A DNA stretch of 64,000 nt from Vanessa cardui (taxonomy: Eukaryota > Arthropoda > Insecta > Lepidoptera > Nymphalidae), in NCBI RefSeq assembly GCF_905220365.1, contig NC_061140.1, forward strand, positions 1,676,501-1,740,500, in the 5' to 3' direction. The position numbers and the translations under genes were made by a program. Under the pieces are notes generated by a model, which was given only the letters and a program-made list of their open reading frames with translations, did no database searches and had not been told where the DNA came from. How positions within the stretch are numbered: position 1 is the first letter of the stretch; each line of letters opens with the position of its first letter. Shown here piece after piece: positions 52,010 through 62,716 of this stretch.

Positions 52010-53287
52010 TATCGTCAATGTATACTTTTTACATTCAAACCATAATATATGCATATCCTACCACCAATTTCAATCAACTTGTACAATATGCGTCGCGTGA
52101 CGTGCATATGACCAAATATGACCAATCGAAAGGCAGATATGAGATCCAAGCGCATAATTTGCATTTCCAACTCAAATCATGCAAAATCATATTACGAAGA
52201 TATCCTCAGGTATATCAACTATTACACGCAATAAAGTGTACTACATCGAATTGCATCTCTCCATTATATGTGAGTTTATTGCAGCTAAATTAGTACTATA
52301 CAATGTTGTTACCAAAATTATTAATCCGAGAAATAATTAAATATCGTTCATCCTCTATTATCTTCAATGACTGTATTGTAAATTGTTATAGAATGAAAAA
52401 TAACTGAATAATTAATTGCAGTCTTCAACCTTTAAATATTGTAATTGATAAGAAAATTGAGTGACTAGCTCTAGGAAAATTTGGACCATATGCATCAACT
52501 GACATAAAATGTAAGAAAATAATAACATATTTATTCTATAATCCAAACGTAATTTTTTTTTACGTTTTACAGTAAGTGCTCAAAATTTATCAAGATAAAA
52601 ATTGCCATTTAAATATTGAGAAAAAAAAAATACTTATTTCGTAAATAAGTATTTTTTTTCTCGTGAAAAATTATGGTTTAAGAATTTTCTCGTGAAAATT
52701 ATGGTTTGAGTAAAGTTCATACATCATTGTTTGCATAAAAATGGCATAATTTAAAAACATTTAACTCGTTCAAAATTTGTAGTCCATGAAATTGTGTAAC
52801 ACTAGATAATATCAAAGTCACTTTGCTCGTCCGAATAATTCTTAGCATCTATTAGCGAAGTTTACAGAGCTCATATGCCGTGTACAGACGGTGCCAGTCT
52901 TCATTATATTTAGCTTAACTGACCGAAGCGAAATCTTCAGATGAATGGACTTGAACGAACTCAAAAGCCTTTGTGTATTAGCTGGTTAGCATTTTGATTA
53001 AAAACTGGCGATCCGATCTGACTTTGCACGGTCAGAATATCAAAGCTTTACGTTCTGAAATTACTATTTCTAAATAGTTATCTTGCAATGAGCATTTGTT
53101 TTGTTTATGATGATATAATAACGAATGGTAACGTTTTAAATGTATATTTGCTGTGAATGAAGTCGTATTTAGTGATGTTCAGAATTCAAAAGGAGATGCT
53201 TCAAAGAATTAGCTCTTCAAGTTTTATTACGTGTGTGTTTTGCACTCGGAAATTAGTCTTCTGGCATATTCTAGTAATTATCTTATT
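52010..53287. other. long stretch without recognised genes or transposons
   Basis: Apart from the hairpin/tandem repeat at 52618-52730, I see no structure. A 114-codon plus frame at 51949-52293 overlaps SINE-B at its start and is likely fortuitous. A 72-codon frame begins at 53157 and also looks random. Confidence 0.45.
52618..52651. repeat. hairpin with poly-A/poly-T arms plus tandem repeat
   Basis: GAG, ten A, TACTTATTT (52618-52639) pairs with AAATAAGTA, eight T, CTC (52643-52662). It is followed by two tandem copies of about 27 bp beginning TCTCGTGAAAA(A)TTATGG (52660-52712). Confidence 0.8.
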
Positions 53288-53466
53288 ACCATACTCCTTG
53301 CCCTCATCCCAATTTATTTGGGGTCAGCGAATACCTTCTTCCATACTTCCTTATCTGATGTCATCTCACAAGTAACATTATTTCCAGCTATATCATTCTT
53401 TCACACAATCCAACCATCGTTTCTCTTTCTCTATATTCATCCACATTCATGTTTAAGACCTTCCTC
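53288..53466 (-). pseudogene. RTE-type retrotransposon 3' end, minus strand
   Basis: Minus strand reads GTGAGGAAGGTCTTAAACATG (VRKVLNM) at the upstream end and TCAGATAAGGAAGTATGGAA (SDKEVW) near the stop, then GCTGACCCCAAATAAATTGG and GGCAAGGAGTATGG at the 3' end. The GACCCC(A)AATAAATTGGGAT form is characteristic of one RTE subfamily. Plus-strand frames of 72 and 149 codons are shadows. Confidence 0.8.
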
Positions 53467-53623
53467 ACTTCGCAAAGTCAATGAATCCGTCTTAGGGCAA
53501 GGCATTCGTTTCTATAATAAAATTCGACAGACATTTTTAACTTTGCCGTTTCATAAATTTTTAATAATTTGTAAAAAATACTTTAGTAAAAAAGTAATAT
53601 TACACATAGTACGTATACATTTT
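53467..53623 (+). pseudogene. BS-LINE coding fragment, left of a SINE-B insertion
   Basis: Encodes LRKVNESVLGQGIRFYNKI and RQTFLTLPFHKF, equivalent to residues about 345-385 of the frame at 43612. It is broken by the SINE-B at 53624 and continues at 53884. Confidence 0.85.
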
Positions 53624-53882
53624 GACGACCTCCGTGGTCGAGTGATGTGTACACCGGTTTTCATGGGTACGCCACTCTGAGGTCCCGGGTTCGATTCCCG
53701 GCCGAGTCGATGTAGATTACCATTAGTTTTCTATGTTGTCTTGGGTCTGGGTGTTTGTGGTACCGTCGTTACTTCTGATTTCCATAACACAAGTGCTTTA
53801 GCTACTTACATTGGGATCAGAGTAATGAATGTGATGTTGTCTCATATTTATTTATATTTATTAATTTATTTATATTTATAAA
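53624..53882 (+). mobile_element. SINE-B, full-length reference copy
   Basis: GACGACCTCCGTGGTCGAGT, GTGTACACCGGTTTTCATGG, GCCACTCTGAGGTCCCGGG, box B GGTTCGATTCC, CCGGCCGAGTCGATGTAG, GTTTTCTATGTTGTCTTGGG, TCTGGGTGTTTGTGGTACCG, AACACAAGTGCTTTAGC, GGGATCAGAGTAATG, and a TTTATTTATATTTAT tail with poly-A. Both internal promoter boxes look intact. Inserted into BS-LINE coding sequence. Confidence 0.93.
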
Positions 53883-53883
53883 A

Positions 53884-54148
53884 AAAAAACGATTATGCAG
53901 ACGATAAAAAAGCGTGGATTTAATAATTGTGGAGTTAAAATTACATGCATGCATTTGTAATTGTCATTAACTAACATGGCTGTATTTCTAAATGGTGAAA
54001 CAGAGTAACTACTGCGTTTCTTGCTGGTTCTTCTCGATAAAACCTACTTTCCGAATCGCTGGTAGCTTCACTTAAAATAGTTATTAAATGAAGACTCAAA
54101 AATCCTACTTGAATAAGGTATATTTTGATTTTTTTTTACTTTACTTTT
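53884..54148 (+). mobile_element. BS-LINE, end of coding region and 3' UTR, right of the SINE-B
   Basis: GACGATAAAAAAGCGTGGAT (DDKKAWI, stop), GAGTAACTACTGCGTTTC, CGAATCGCTGGTAGCTTC, and ATCCTACTTGAATAAGG, ending GATTTTTTTTT. Continues the fragment at 53467. Confidence 0.85.
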
Positions 54149-54264
54149 TATATCTCATTCCTCCGCATAACACACCCATACCATGACAGCCGCCTTCCAT
54201 ATAACTTTTCGACTATCGGTGCCTTCTATCTCCTATCGGTGTACTTTCAAACTTCCTCTATGTA

Positions 54265-54573
54265 AAAGTAAAGTAAAGTAAAGTAACAGCCTGTAAATTC
54301 CCACTGCTGGGCTAAAGGCCTCCTCTCCCTTTGAGGAGAAGGTTTGGAACATATTCCACCACGCTGTTCCAATGCGGGTTGGTGGAATGCACATGTGGCA
54401 GAATTTTGATGAAATTAGACAAATGCAGGTTTCCTCACGATGTTTTCCTTCACCGCCGAGCACGAGATGAATTATAAAGACAAATTAAGCACATGAATCA
54501 GCGGTGCTTGCCTGGGTTTGAACCCGCAATCATCGGTTAAGATGCACGCGTTCTAACCACTGGGCCATCTCGA
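54265..54573 (-). mobile_element. SINE-A copy, minus strand, TTTAC-tailed
   Basis: The tail complement AAAGTAAAGTAAAGTAAAGT is followed by a complete body, box B complement GGGTTTGAACCCGC and CCACTGGGCCATCTCG. CTCTATGTA at 54256-54264 and 54574-54582 is a 9-bp target-site duplication. The 76-codon minus-strand frame lies inside it. Confidence 0.95.
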
Positions 54574-54582
54574 CTCTATGTA

Positions 54583-55560
54583 CTCATTCTTTACTCTCCA
54601 TTTCATCCATTCGCGTAACACCACATATTTAGTAATTATAATAAAGTAATGCATTTTCTAAAAGTCGTTATAGAGCTTAAATAAGATAAAGGTCTATTAA
54701 AAAATATATAACTTTAACACATAATACGGCGCGATTTAGATTAGTATAAGTATATAATATTTTTATATAAATAGTGGTACTTCGCATTTTGACACGGTAT
54801 TCATTTAGACTACTAACGTGACAAATCTGAATTTTTAACTTATTCAATTCAATATTACTTGATAGAGTTTCTGCAAAAATCTTATCTCTAACATTCTTTG
54901 GTAAAACTTGTGAATTCATTTAAAACAATATATTTTTATTGTAATTTTTTAATTAAATTAATTTATATAAATATTTTAATTAGATTATAATTAGCATGTA
55001 CATTTATTATCATTTAGTTAAACTTAGGTGTAGGTACTTTTCATTGTTACTAAAATTCTACTTTTCATTGATTTACTTGTTTAATTTAAATCTAATTTTA
55101 ATTCTTATTTTTTTTTTAATTCTAAAGTAGGATTTGGAAGGTAGATATAACATATTTTCATTGATCTATCTAATAAATAAAATACCATTAATATTAATAC
55201 AAAAAAAGTTACAAAATAAAATAAAAAGCCGTTGCATTCACTTCTATTCGATTATCGATTATGATCTCGAATAACAATTGTAATACAATATCGAATGAAC
55301 ATTTCGAATTCGATTCTAACATTATTCAGCAAACCCATATACCGAGTAAATGTGGCACACGTTTTAAATGAATACCTAAAAGGTATGCACCATTCAGATT
55401 ATACGGGTGGTCAGTATTGTCGGCCGTATTAGAAGTATTTGATATGGCCGACAATACGAGCTTTGTCGGCGAATCGGTTCATGTGATGTAGGTAGCTTAT
55501 GTTCTGGAAATTTTCATATTTCGAAATTACATTTCGTCTCTTCACTATGCATATAGGTAT
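54583..55560. other. AT-rich stretch without recognised genes
   Basis: An 80-codon minus-strand frame at 54677-54919 is low-complexity and unrecognised. GTCGGCCGTATT...ATATGGCCGAC at 55418-55450 (TCGGCCGTATTAGAAGTATT, then GGCCGACAATACGAGC) has short inverted words, possibly a degenerate MITE end. Confidence 0.45.
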
Positions 55561-55898
55561 AGTACGACACAACGTAGATGTCGCATCGGCAAAATTCGTA
55601 AAAGCGATCACATCCGAATTAAGTACGCTATCCCAAAATTATCAATATTTATTTCTCATGCGAATATGGTCTTTGCACAAATGTAATAACTTGTAATATC
55701 ATATGACCTAATATATTCGTCAATTTGACGCATCGATTTACATGCACTTGCTTTCTCTGACGCGTGAATCTATAGCGACGAATAGCGTCGAATGGCGTGA
55801 TAGGGAGCTTTTTCTATTGGTTGTGTAAATCGACAGTAATCGGTTTTATTTTCGTTCCATTGCATTTTCCGATGCTACATCTAATTTGTGTCGTACTG
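55561..55898. mobile_element. MITE family copy 2 (338 bp), perfect outer terminal inverted repeats
   Basis: AGTACGACACAA at the left end and TTGTGTCGTACT at 55886-55897 are exact inverted repeats, extended imperfectly inward (GTAGATGTCGCATCGGCAAA versus TTTTCCGATGCTACATCTAA). Relative to copies 1 and 3 the interior is in the opposite orientation. Non-coding; the 65- and 60-codon frames are chance. Confidence 0.8.
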
Positions 55899-56185
55899 TA
55901 CACTGGAATATGATATTTAAAAATGATACGGTTCTAAGCTGTATGTATTGAAAAAAGAAACATATTTTTTTCACCATACCATTTATAATCGCACATCGAA
56001 AATCTAGATCGATTTCAAGGTAAGTACTTAGCTCTTCCTACAATACACCAAAATCTGCCTTCTTTCTTCATTTGCATTTTCAAATTCATGTAATGACTGT
56101 ACAATTAAGACGTCTAATAAATGCGAGCGTTACTCATACTAATTGTGAAAATGTAGCTTAGAGCGAATTTAGATCTATTTTTTAT

Positions 56186-56467
56186 GATATAGGTTGGCGG
56201 ACGAGGATATGGGCCACCTAATGGTAAGTGGTCACTATCACCCATAGACAATGACGCTGTAAGAAATATTAACTATTCCTTACATCGTCAATGTGCCACC
56301 AACCTTGGGAACTATGATGTTATGTCCCTTGGGCCTGTAATTACATTGGCTCACTCACCCTTCAAACCGGAACATAACAATACTGTGTATTGTTATTTGG
56401 CGGTAGAATAACTGACGAGTGAGTTGTACCTAGCCAGACGGGCTTGCACAAAGCCCTACCACCAAGA
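56186..56467 (-). repeat. REP-C copy, minus orientation, nearly complete
   Basis: ATAGGTTGGCGGACGAGGAT, CTGTAAGAAATATTAACTA, GTGCCACCAACCTTGGG, GGCTCACTCACCCTTCAAAC, GGCGGTAGAATAACTGACG, AGACGGGCTTGCACAAAGCC and CTACCACCAAGATA. It is the counterpart of 8244-8536 read on the other strand. Confidence 0.85.
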
Positions 56468-56837
56468 TATCTTGATAATACACAGAACGTCATAGTTATG
56501 AATAATACCGCAATCTGTTATATATTATATGAAGTTAGATTAAGGATAAAGAGAACGCGCATTGCCAAGAAACTTCTTGGACACAAATTTATTCCACGTG
56601 ATAGAAGGAATGTAAAATTCATGTTAAATTTTAGTTGAAAAGTTGTCTATAATTGATACTCTATACTCTATGGTAAACTCGCGCATTTCTATGACCGTTA
56701 GGAAAATCTATGTCGGCTTTATGAGGTAACAAAAGACAGTTCGTTGTATTCCAAAACCTTTATGACACAAAAGCAAATCCAGTAGTGAAACAATCAAGCA
56801 TCATCAATGTAAATTAATATTAAAGTAATAAAAGGAG

Positions 56838-57365
56838 TGTTTTTAACCCCCAACGCAAAAAGAGGGTTGTTATAAGTTTGACGTGTCTGTCTGTCTGTCT
56901 GTCTGTGTGTCTGTCTGTCTGTGGCATCATAGCTCCCGAACGAATGAACCGATTTCAATTAAGTTTTTTTTTTTGTATTATAGGTGTTTTACGGGCGAGT
57001 GTTCTTAGACATGTTTGATGAAAATCAGTTTAGCCGTTTAAAAGTTATGGGGGTTAAAGTGGGAAAGAAAAACCGAATGTCTGCAAATATGCTCAAGTGC
57101 GGTATCAAATGAAAGGTAATGACTTGTACATCACAAAAAACATTAGTAGTTAAATAAAATTATTAGAAAAAAATAATAATTAAGAAACAAAAAATAAAAA
57201 AGAACAAGATTGATCTTAAAATGTAATCTTAACTTATATGTTTTAAATCGACAAGAACCTACGTATTTACAACTTAACCAGAGATATTTTAAGGATGTTT
57301 ACCTTTAAAAAGTATAAAATAAAAAATTTAATTAAAAAATTCAGAAACCCCCAACAAATGTAAAT
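56838..57365. repeat. repeat with CTGT microsatellite
   Basis: TTAACCCCCAACGCAAAAAG, AGGGTTGTTATAAGTTTGAC, (CTGT)n at 56888-56930, GGCATCATAGCTCCCGAACG, GAATGAACCGATTTCAATTA and, downstream, AAGTTATGGGGGTTAAAGTG. I recognise this combination from lepidopteran genomes. AACCCCCAAC appears again at the far end (57346-57355). Non-coding; mechanism unknown. Confidence 0.6.
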
Positions 57366-57371
57366 TCCTAA

Positions 57372-57650
57372 TTAGGTCTTGCGGCCGGGCGCTGGTCCTG
57401 GGGTCCTCGGTTCAAAGTCCAGGTCGAATAAGCAAAAGTTACTTTGTTTTTCCATTGAAAAATTAGAAATAGCTCAGTGTCTGGAAATTTTAAGTGTGTC
57501 CAGTGCCTCGGCAAGCTGTAAAGCTGTTGGTTCTGTGACTTTGAGCTATGAGGGGGAACAGAGGGCGCGTCTGTGTTTGCCCTCGTACTCTATAACATGC
57601 CCTGAGGAGTTGGCGCATTTCGCTCGAGATTGTCCGCCGTATCTAAACAA
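57372..57650 (+). mobile_element. third tRNA-like SINE type (SINE-C), diverged
   Basis: CTTGCGGCCGGGCGCTGGTC with CCTCGGTTCAAAGTCCAGG as a box-B-like sequence, then AGCTCAGTGTCTGGAAATTT, GTGTGTCCAGTGCCTCGG and GTAAAGCTGTTGGTTCTG, ending around GGCGCATTTCGCTCGAGATT. I associate this with a distinct lepidopteran SINE. The 97-codon frame over it would be fortuitous. Confidence 0.55.
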
Positions 57651-57700
57651 TATTACGTCACATGTGAAATAAATTAATATAACATTTGCTAGACGATAAT

Positions 57701-57995
57701 GAGCCGAGATGGAACAATGGTTAGAACATCTTAACAGATGATTGCGAGTTCAAATCCAGGCAAGCACCACTATATATATGTGCTTAATTTATGTTTATAA
57801 TTCATCTCGTGCTCGGCGGTGAAGGAAAACATCGTGAGGAAACCTGCATGTGTCTAATTTCATCGAAATTCTGCCAAATGTGCATTCCACCAACCCGCAT
57901 TGGAACAGCGTAGTGGGATATGTTCCAAACCCTCTCCTTAATGGAAGAGGAGGCCTTATCACAGCAGTGCGAAATTTGCAGGCTGTTACTTTACT
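57701..57995 (+). mobile_element. SINE-A copy, TTTAC-tailed, head degraded
   Basis: GAGCCGAGATGGAACAATGG with box A damaged and a 10-bp deletion after TTAGAAC; box B AGTTCAAATCC; body intact; GTGCGAAATTTGCAGG and TTACTTTAC tail. Followed at once by a second SINE-A body. Confidence 0.88.
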
Positions 57996-58145
57996 AATTT
58001 GTGTTTACAATTCATCTCAACTTCGTCGTTTTATTCGAAATAATGTCTCATGTGAATTCACCAGCTGCAATGGAACAGCGTGGTGAAATATGTTCCTAAC
58101 CTTTTCCTCTAAGGGAGAGTGTGTCCAGTGGCAAATTTACAGACT
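57996..58145 (+). mobile_element. SINE-A body without head
   Basis: Starts TAATTTGTGTTTACAATTC, the head/body border, and continues AATGGAACAGCGTGGTGAAA, TCCTCTAAGGGAGAG and AAATTTACAGACTATTACTA. The head is absent. It could be an independent insertion into the tail of the SINE at 57701 or a partial tandem copy. Confidence 0.75.
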
Positions 58146-58274
58146 ATTACTATTATTAGACAATAAAGAAACTTAAAACGATCACAAAGATAAGTCGTTA
58201 CTTTGTGAATCCGGAAACATCAAACAAATCTTTCTTTTTTTGTGTGTTTTGATTCAAACATGACAATGGACTAG

Positions 58275-58591
58275 AGTACAAACACAACTTAGATGAAGCA
58301 TCGGCAAATTCAATAAAACCAATTACTGCCAATTTATACAACGAATAGAAATAGTCCTATCGCGCCATTTGTCGCTGTAGATTTTCACGTCAGTTCAACC
58401 CCAAAAAAGCAAGCATATAAATCGACGTGTCAAATTGACGAATATATTAGGTCATATCATATTACAAGTCATTACGTCTTTGTAAAGATCATCATATAGA
58501 AATAAATATTGATAATTTGAGATAGCGTACTTCATTCGGATATGATCGGTTTTACAAATTTGCTGATACTACATCTAAGTTGTGTTGTACT
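58275..58591. mobile_element. MITE family copy 3 (about 317 bp)
   Basis: AGTACAAACACAACTTAGATG on the left; TACATCTAAGTTGTGTTGTACT on the right. Interior ATCGACGTGTCAAATTGACG and GATAGCGTACTTCATTCGGA match copy 1. Confidence 0.78.
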
Positions 58592-60559
58592 ACAAGCCGT
58601 TTTTATAAGCCCGCCTCTGTGTGAGGACATTATCCGATATTGTCAATCAAATTTGTTTTAATTAAATCTCATTAATTAAATAAGCAAAACGATATTTGAT
58701 AATTAAATGTGTTATGTTCCATACGGATAATTTGCTCATTATTTTCCTCGTACTTTTATTTAGATTGTTTACAAAATTAAAACATCATTTAACTAATTTA
58801 ATAAATAAATAATATTATTTATTGAAAGAGTACTTTTTAGAAAGAAACGCCTGGTTATAGGGATAATCACAGAAACGGTGGTAGTATTCAATTTTATCAA
58901 TGATTCAAAATAGCTTCAGTGTGAATTTTATTTTAATAAAATTTATTTGATTTGATTTAACATAAAACAATAACACCATTATTTGCATGTTTACTGCTAA
59001 ACAGCAATAGTTCAATACACACAACACTAATTATATTTTTGTGTCTTGATGTAAAGGTTTAGTGAGACAGTGTAATTACAGACGGAAGTAAATTAAGGCC
59101 TTACTTCTTAAAACTTTTGGCGAATTTACCATGTTGATAGGTTAATATTTTACAGTCCCTCTATCGACGATCCGCCCCTCCATGGATACTGGAATGGGTA
59201 AGGCTGCCTATCTATTTTAAATGTCGTCAAACAGATCCTTTCGGAGTATTCTTTATCTTTAAAACAATTGCTACAAGGGTTTTTAATGGAATTTTACTTG
59301 AATTTGAATGTTTTATTGTATTTTAAGAAACAATTAAGAATAAAGCTCTCATTTTCTTTTGTATTATAGATGTATTCATGCATTAATATGCGCCAGCCGT
59401 TGGATAATTATCCATAATTATAATTATCAGCATGTATTAGTACGATTGAAACTCATGCTTACAATATCTTGGTGTGTATGAGACGATTTGAGTTGAAAAA
59501 TAATACAGCAAAAAAAAAATTGACATATTTATAAGTCAATTTCAATAAAAAACATTTATTCAATTCAATTCTTACTTTAATGGCTTTTAGTTGTGCCGGC
59601 AGGGCACAGATTATTTCGCCAATGACAAGTAGGATGGAGAAGACACGAATGAGATTGATCGGTAAGGTTGAGACACTAAACTCAATTGAATTTTAAAGCC
59701 AAGAATAGTAGTATTAATTTCCTTGTTAATCCTTAACCTAGAACAACACAAACATTAAGAGTTAATAATAGGACAATTAAAAAATAGTTGTTAGTATTCT
59801 AAACTATATATGTAATAAAATATGAAAAATTGGACTATTCACAACTTAATTTTATTAAATTTGATATATTTACATAAGATTGAACAAAATGGACTAAACA
59901 CAAACGTCAACAAACATTCAACATTTATAGGGCGAGGGACTTTAGGAGGAAGGATGTCATAAATGAAAAACATTTATATAACGTGTGTGAATGTTTTTAT
60001 AATACGTCTAATTTAAATTGTCAAATAAAATGAGAAGAATAATGAGTCAAGTAATGAGTCAAATAATGTCAAAAATGAATGCAAATAATGATATGACTAT
60101 ATAAAAAAGCTTTTTTACAAATCCATTATTTATCTTGGTAAGTTAACTTGGAGTATTGGCTTTTCATTTCTGCTTAACAAAAACAAAATCGATAATAATT
60201 GCCTTAAAGCTGAAACGATAAAAACGGTAATAAATAGTTTTAGAAACGCCTACACTTATTATTGTCCATTCTTATTAAGGTTTCCGCGGCTATAACAAGA
60301 CGAGGCGAAGTTTTATAGCTTCTCATAAAATACGACAGCTGTCGAATGGCTTTCATTACTGCGTAGAGAATTCCACTGAAGACTATTAGATCATACAAAT
60401 ACGGGCCAATAATTTTGCACCGTGTATTGCTTAATCATTTTTCTTTAAGATACACATCGATAATTTTTTCATAAATTTTAATGAGACGTATAAAAAGCTG
60501 AACGGTTTTCGTCAGGGTAGCTCAACCGATGATTTTCTAATTTACCCGACACATAGATG
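58592..60559. other. long AT-rich stretch without recognised genes
   Basis: A weak REP-C-like patch lies at 59047-59165 (TGATGTAAAGGTTTAGTGAG, AGTGTAATTACAGACGG). GAGTCAAGTAATGAGTCAAATAATG near 60043-60067 is a short tandem duplication. No other structure found. Confidence 0.45.
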
Positions 60560-60788
60560 GGCGATAATTGTAATGGACGGTGTTTAATTTGTGTTTATAA
60601 TTCATCTCGTGCTCGGCGGTGAAGGAAAATAATAACCTCGTGATCAAACCTGCATGTGTCTAATTTCATCGATTTCGAATCATCGAATTGTGCTACATGT
60701 GCATTCCACCAACGCGCATTGGAACAGCCAAACCCCTTTCCTCAATGGGAGAGAGGGCCTTAGCCCAGCAGTGAGAAATTTACAGGCT
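60560..60788 (+). mobile_element. SINE-A body, head absent or destroyed
   Basis: GTTTAATTTGTGTTTATAATTC, GTGCTCGGCGGTGAAGG with a 9-bp insertion, AACGCGCATTGGAACAGCC, CCTTAGCCCAGCAGTGAG and AAATTTACAGG. A faint head remnant (TAGCTCAACCGATGATTTTC) lies at about 60518. Confidence 0.78.
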
Positions 60789-61260
60789 TGGACATAGCAA
60801 AGGTCTTAGATCGCGTGTTGCACAAGCGCCTCTTTGGAAACTTCCTTTCTATGGACTTCCTAGCAAATAAGACAATATATTCACTTATTTAATTGTTGGT
60901 ACATCGGAGAATAAGAACCGACGTTGATGATGCAGGCTCTGACTTAAAATTCTTTTCTGCATCTTTTTTTTCTACATATTAATTACTTGTTGCTACATGT
61001 ATACTGCTATGTAGACGAAAAGACCTTAAACATCTCATACACCGGCTGAGCTAATATTTCTCAGGAAGTCGTTGACCGATGCGGCTTAGAAACCTTTGAG
61101 AAAATACACCTACACATTTCTTAAAGGCTGGTTAAACACCTGCGTCCCCATGAAGATGCATTGTTGCACATGTCCATAGGTGTTGGTAGTGGTGGTCACT
61201 TTCCATCGGATGAGCCTGTTGCTCGTTTGTCACATATGATGTATTACGGTACTAATATAC
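60789..61260 (+). pseudogene. heavily decayed J-LINE copy, plus strand
   Basis: Translation of 60789-60875 gives LDIAKVLDRVLHKRLF, equivalent to SLDIAKAFDRVWHKALL of the J-LINE. Then VDDAGSDLKF (compare VDGACSDLKF) near 60930, and YCYVDEKTLNISYTG, stop, ANIS (compare CYADDSTVDTLYTGRANIS) near 61010-61065. The catalytic YADD has become YVDE. The 3' end (CACCTGCGTCCCCATGAAG, CACTTTCCATCGGATGAGCC, GTTGCTCGTTTGTCAC) follows at 61125-61255 after large deletions. Ancient and inactive. Confidence 0.75.
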
Positions 61261-62085
61261 GAGTACTAGTAGGATTATACGGTACTAGTGTACGTGTTAG
61301 TAGGATTATTAGAACTTTTCATTCTTAGCACATTCACTAATTATAATCACAACCATTATGCATTGTTCCTCATGTATAACATGCCCACAAATCTCCTAAC
61401 TGCGTTGTATCTTCTAGTCACAGTTTTACGTATAATGGTCTAGTAACAGCTGTTTTTGAAGGGTTCGATTTTCAGACATATCAGTTCTTCCGGTTCTACC
61501 TACATAAGAAAAAAAAAGAATGAATAAAATAAAATTTGCACAATATTTTAGTTCCCATTGTTATATAGTAATTGTACACACACACACACAATAATAAATC
61601 AGGAGTTATCATTAAATTGATGGGGACTACTTGCCACGAAATGATCTGCATTCCATTAACTATTGAGAAACAAGATTCCATTATTGTAAGTTTATTTGTC
61701 CGTAGTAAGTATTGTGTGTTATGAATGATTTAGCAGCAATAACATTTTAATTAAAACACGTGCAATACAGAACCCGGCCCAGAAATGCAATGATTTTGCG
61801 TCAAAAACGTCACTCTCCCAATTTGACCTTGAGATTTTATTCTCATCGGGAACGTAGATTATAACTTTAAAGAACGCGCGTTTTTATCTGAAGTGTCACC
61901 CGTATGTTTTCTCACTATAGAGTTCTTCACTATTATTCGAATGTCCTTGGGTTATTAGCGAACAGTTAAAGCCATTTACGGAGCGGTTGGGGATAACTTG
62001 GAAGTAAAAAGCGTTTTCGAATGAGTATTGTTTTAAATCTTTTATGATCAAAGTTTTTATTTTATTTTAAACTAAAACATCTTAT
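61261..62085. other. stretch without recognised genes
   Basis: Contains an ACAC microsatellite at 61574-61589 and a small tandem duplication of TACGGTACTA(A/G)TRTACG near 61253-61300. Otherwise single-copy-looking. Confidence 0.45.
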
Positions 62086-62117
62086 CTTTTTAAGAGGTAG
62101 ACGAACGAGTAAATTCG

Positions 62118-62157
62118 TGTGATGGTAAATCACACACACACACATCACACACACATT
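62118..62157. repeat. CA microsatellite replacing the J-LINE 3' end
   Basis: AATCACACACACACACACATCACACACACATT lies exactly where the J-LINE coding sequence is lost. Confidence 0.85.
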
Positions 62158-62716
62158 ATGCGAGGCAGAAAATGTCTGAGAAATCGCGCTGTTGTGGATT
62201 TTCGGACATCAAGGTGGTGCGGGTGAAACTTAGAATTTTGGCGAGATGTCCGAAGGTGAAATTCAGCAGCCAGGATTAATCCGAACAATTCCTCGGAACA
62301 TTCCCCGTGAAAAATTCGGTAGAAGATGCAGAGTGATCCGACATCTCTACGCAAAGCCAAAGGATCAAGGAGATCGGAAAGAGCTTGATCGTCGATAACT
62401 CGAGCCGCTCTACGTTGGATGCGGTCAAATGGAAGGAGCTGGTACTGGGGAGCACCCGCCCAGAGGTGAGAGCAGTACTCCATGTGAGGCCGAATTTGCG
62501 CCTTGTAAAGTTTAAGGCGATGGGCCGACGTGAAGTACTGTCTCGCCTTGCTGAGCACGCCCAGCTTTTTTGAAGCCAATTGGGCTTTGCCTTCCAATTG
62601 ACCGCGGAACTGAACGAGGCTCGAAATATCAACGCCAAGTATTCCGATACTACCTGTAGCGGCTATCGGAATGTTCTCAAATCGTGGAGATACGACAAAT
62701 GGTGTTTTTTTAGCGG
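62145..62716 (-). pseudogene. J-LINE reverse transcriptase, C-terminal part in a second frame
   Basis: After the frame break near 62757, coding similarity continues in another frame: TAKKTPFVVSPRFENIPI and SIGILGVDISSLVQFRGQL, then the ATG-initiated 150-codon stretch MEGKAQLASKKLGVLSKARQ, YKAQIRPHMEYCSHLW, LPFDRIQRRAARVIDD and ALRRDVGSLCIFYRIFHG. It stops at FLPRIMCV, where the (CA)n tract begins and the normal ending (seen at 50447-50670) is missing. Confidence 0.85.

Noticed and set aside
51949..52293. 114-codon plus-strand frame
   Set aside because: It starts inside SINE-B and the remainder has no recognisable content; long chance frames are expected at this scale.
57379..57672. 97-codon plus-strand frame that might be a gene
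   Set aside because: It coincides with a tRNA-like SINE-C; no known domain and no splice or promoter evidence.
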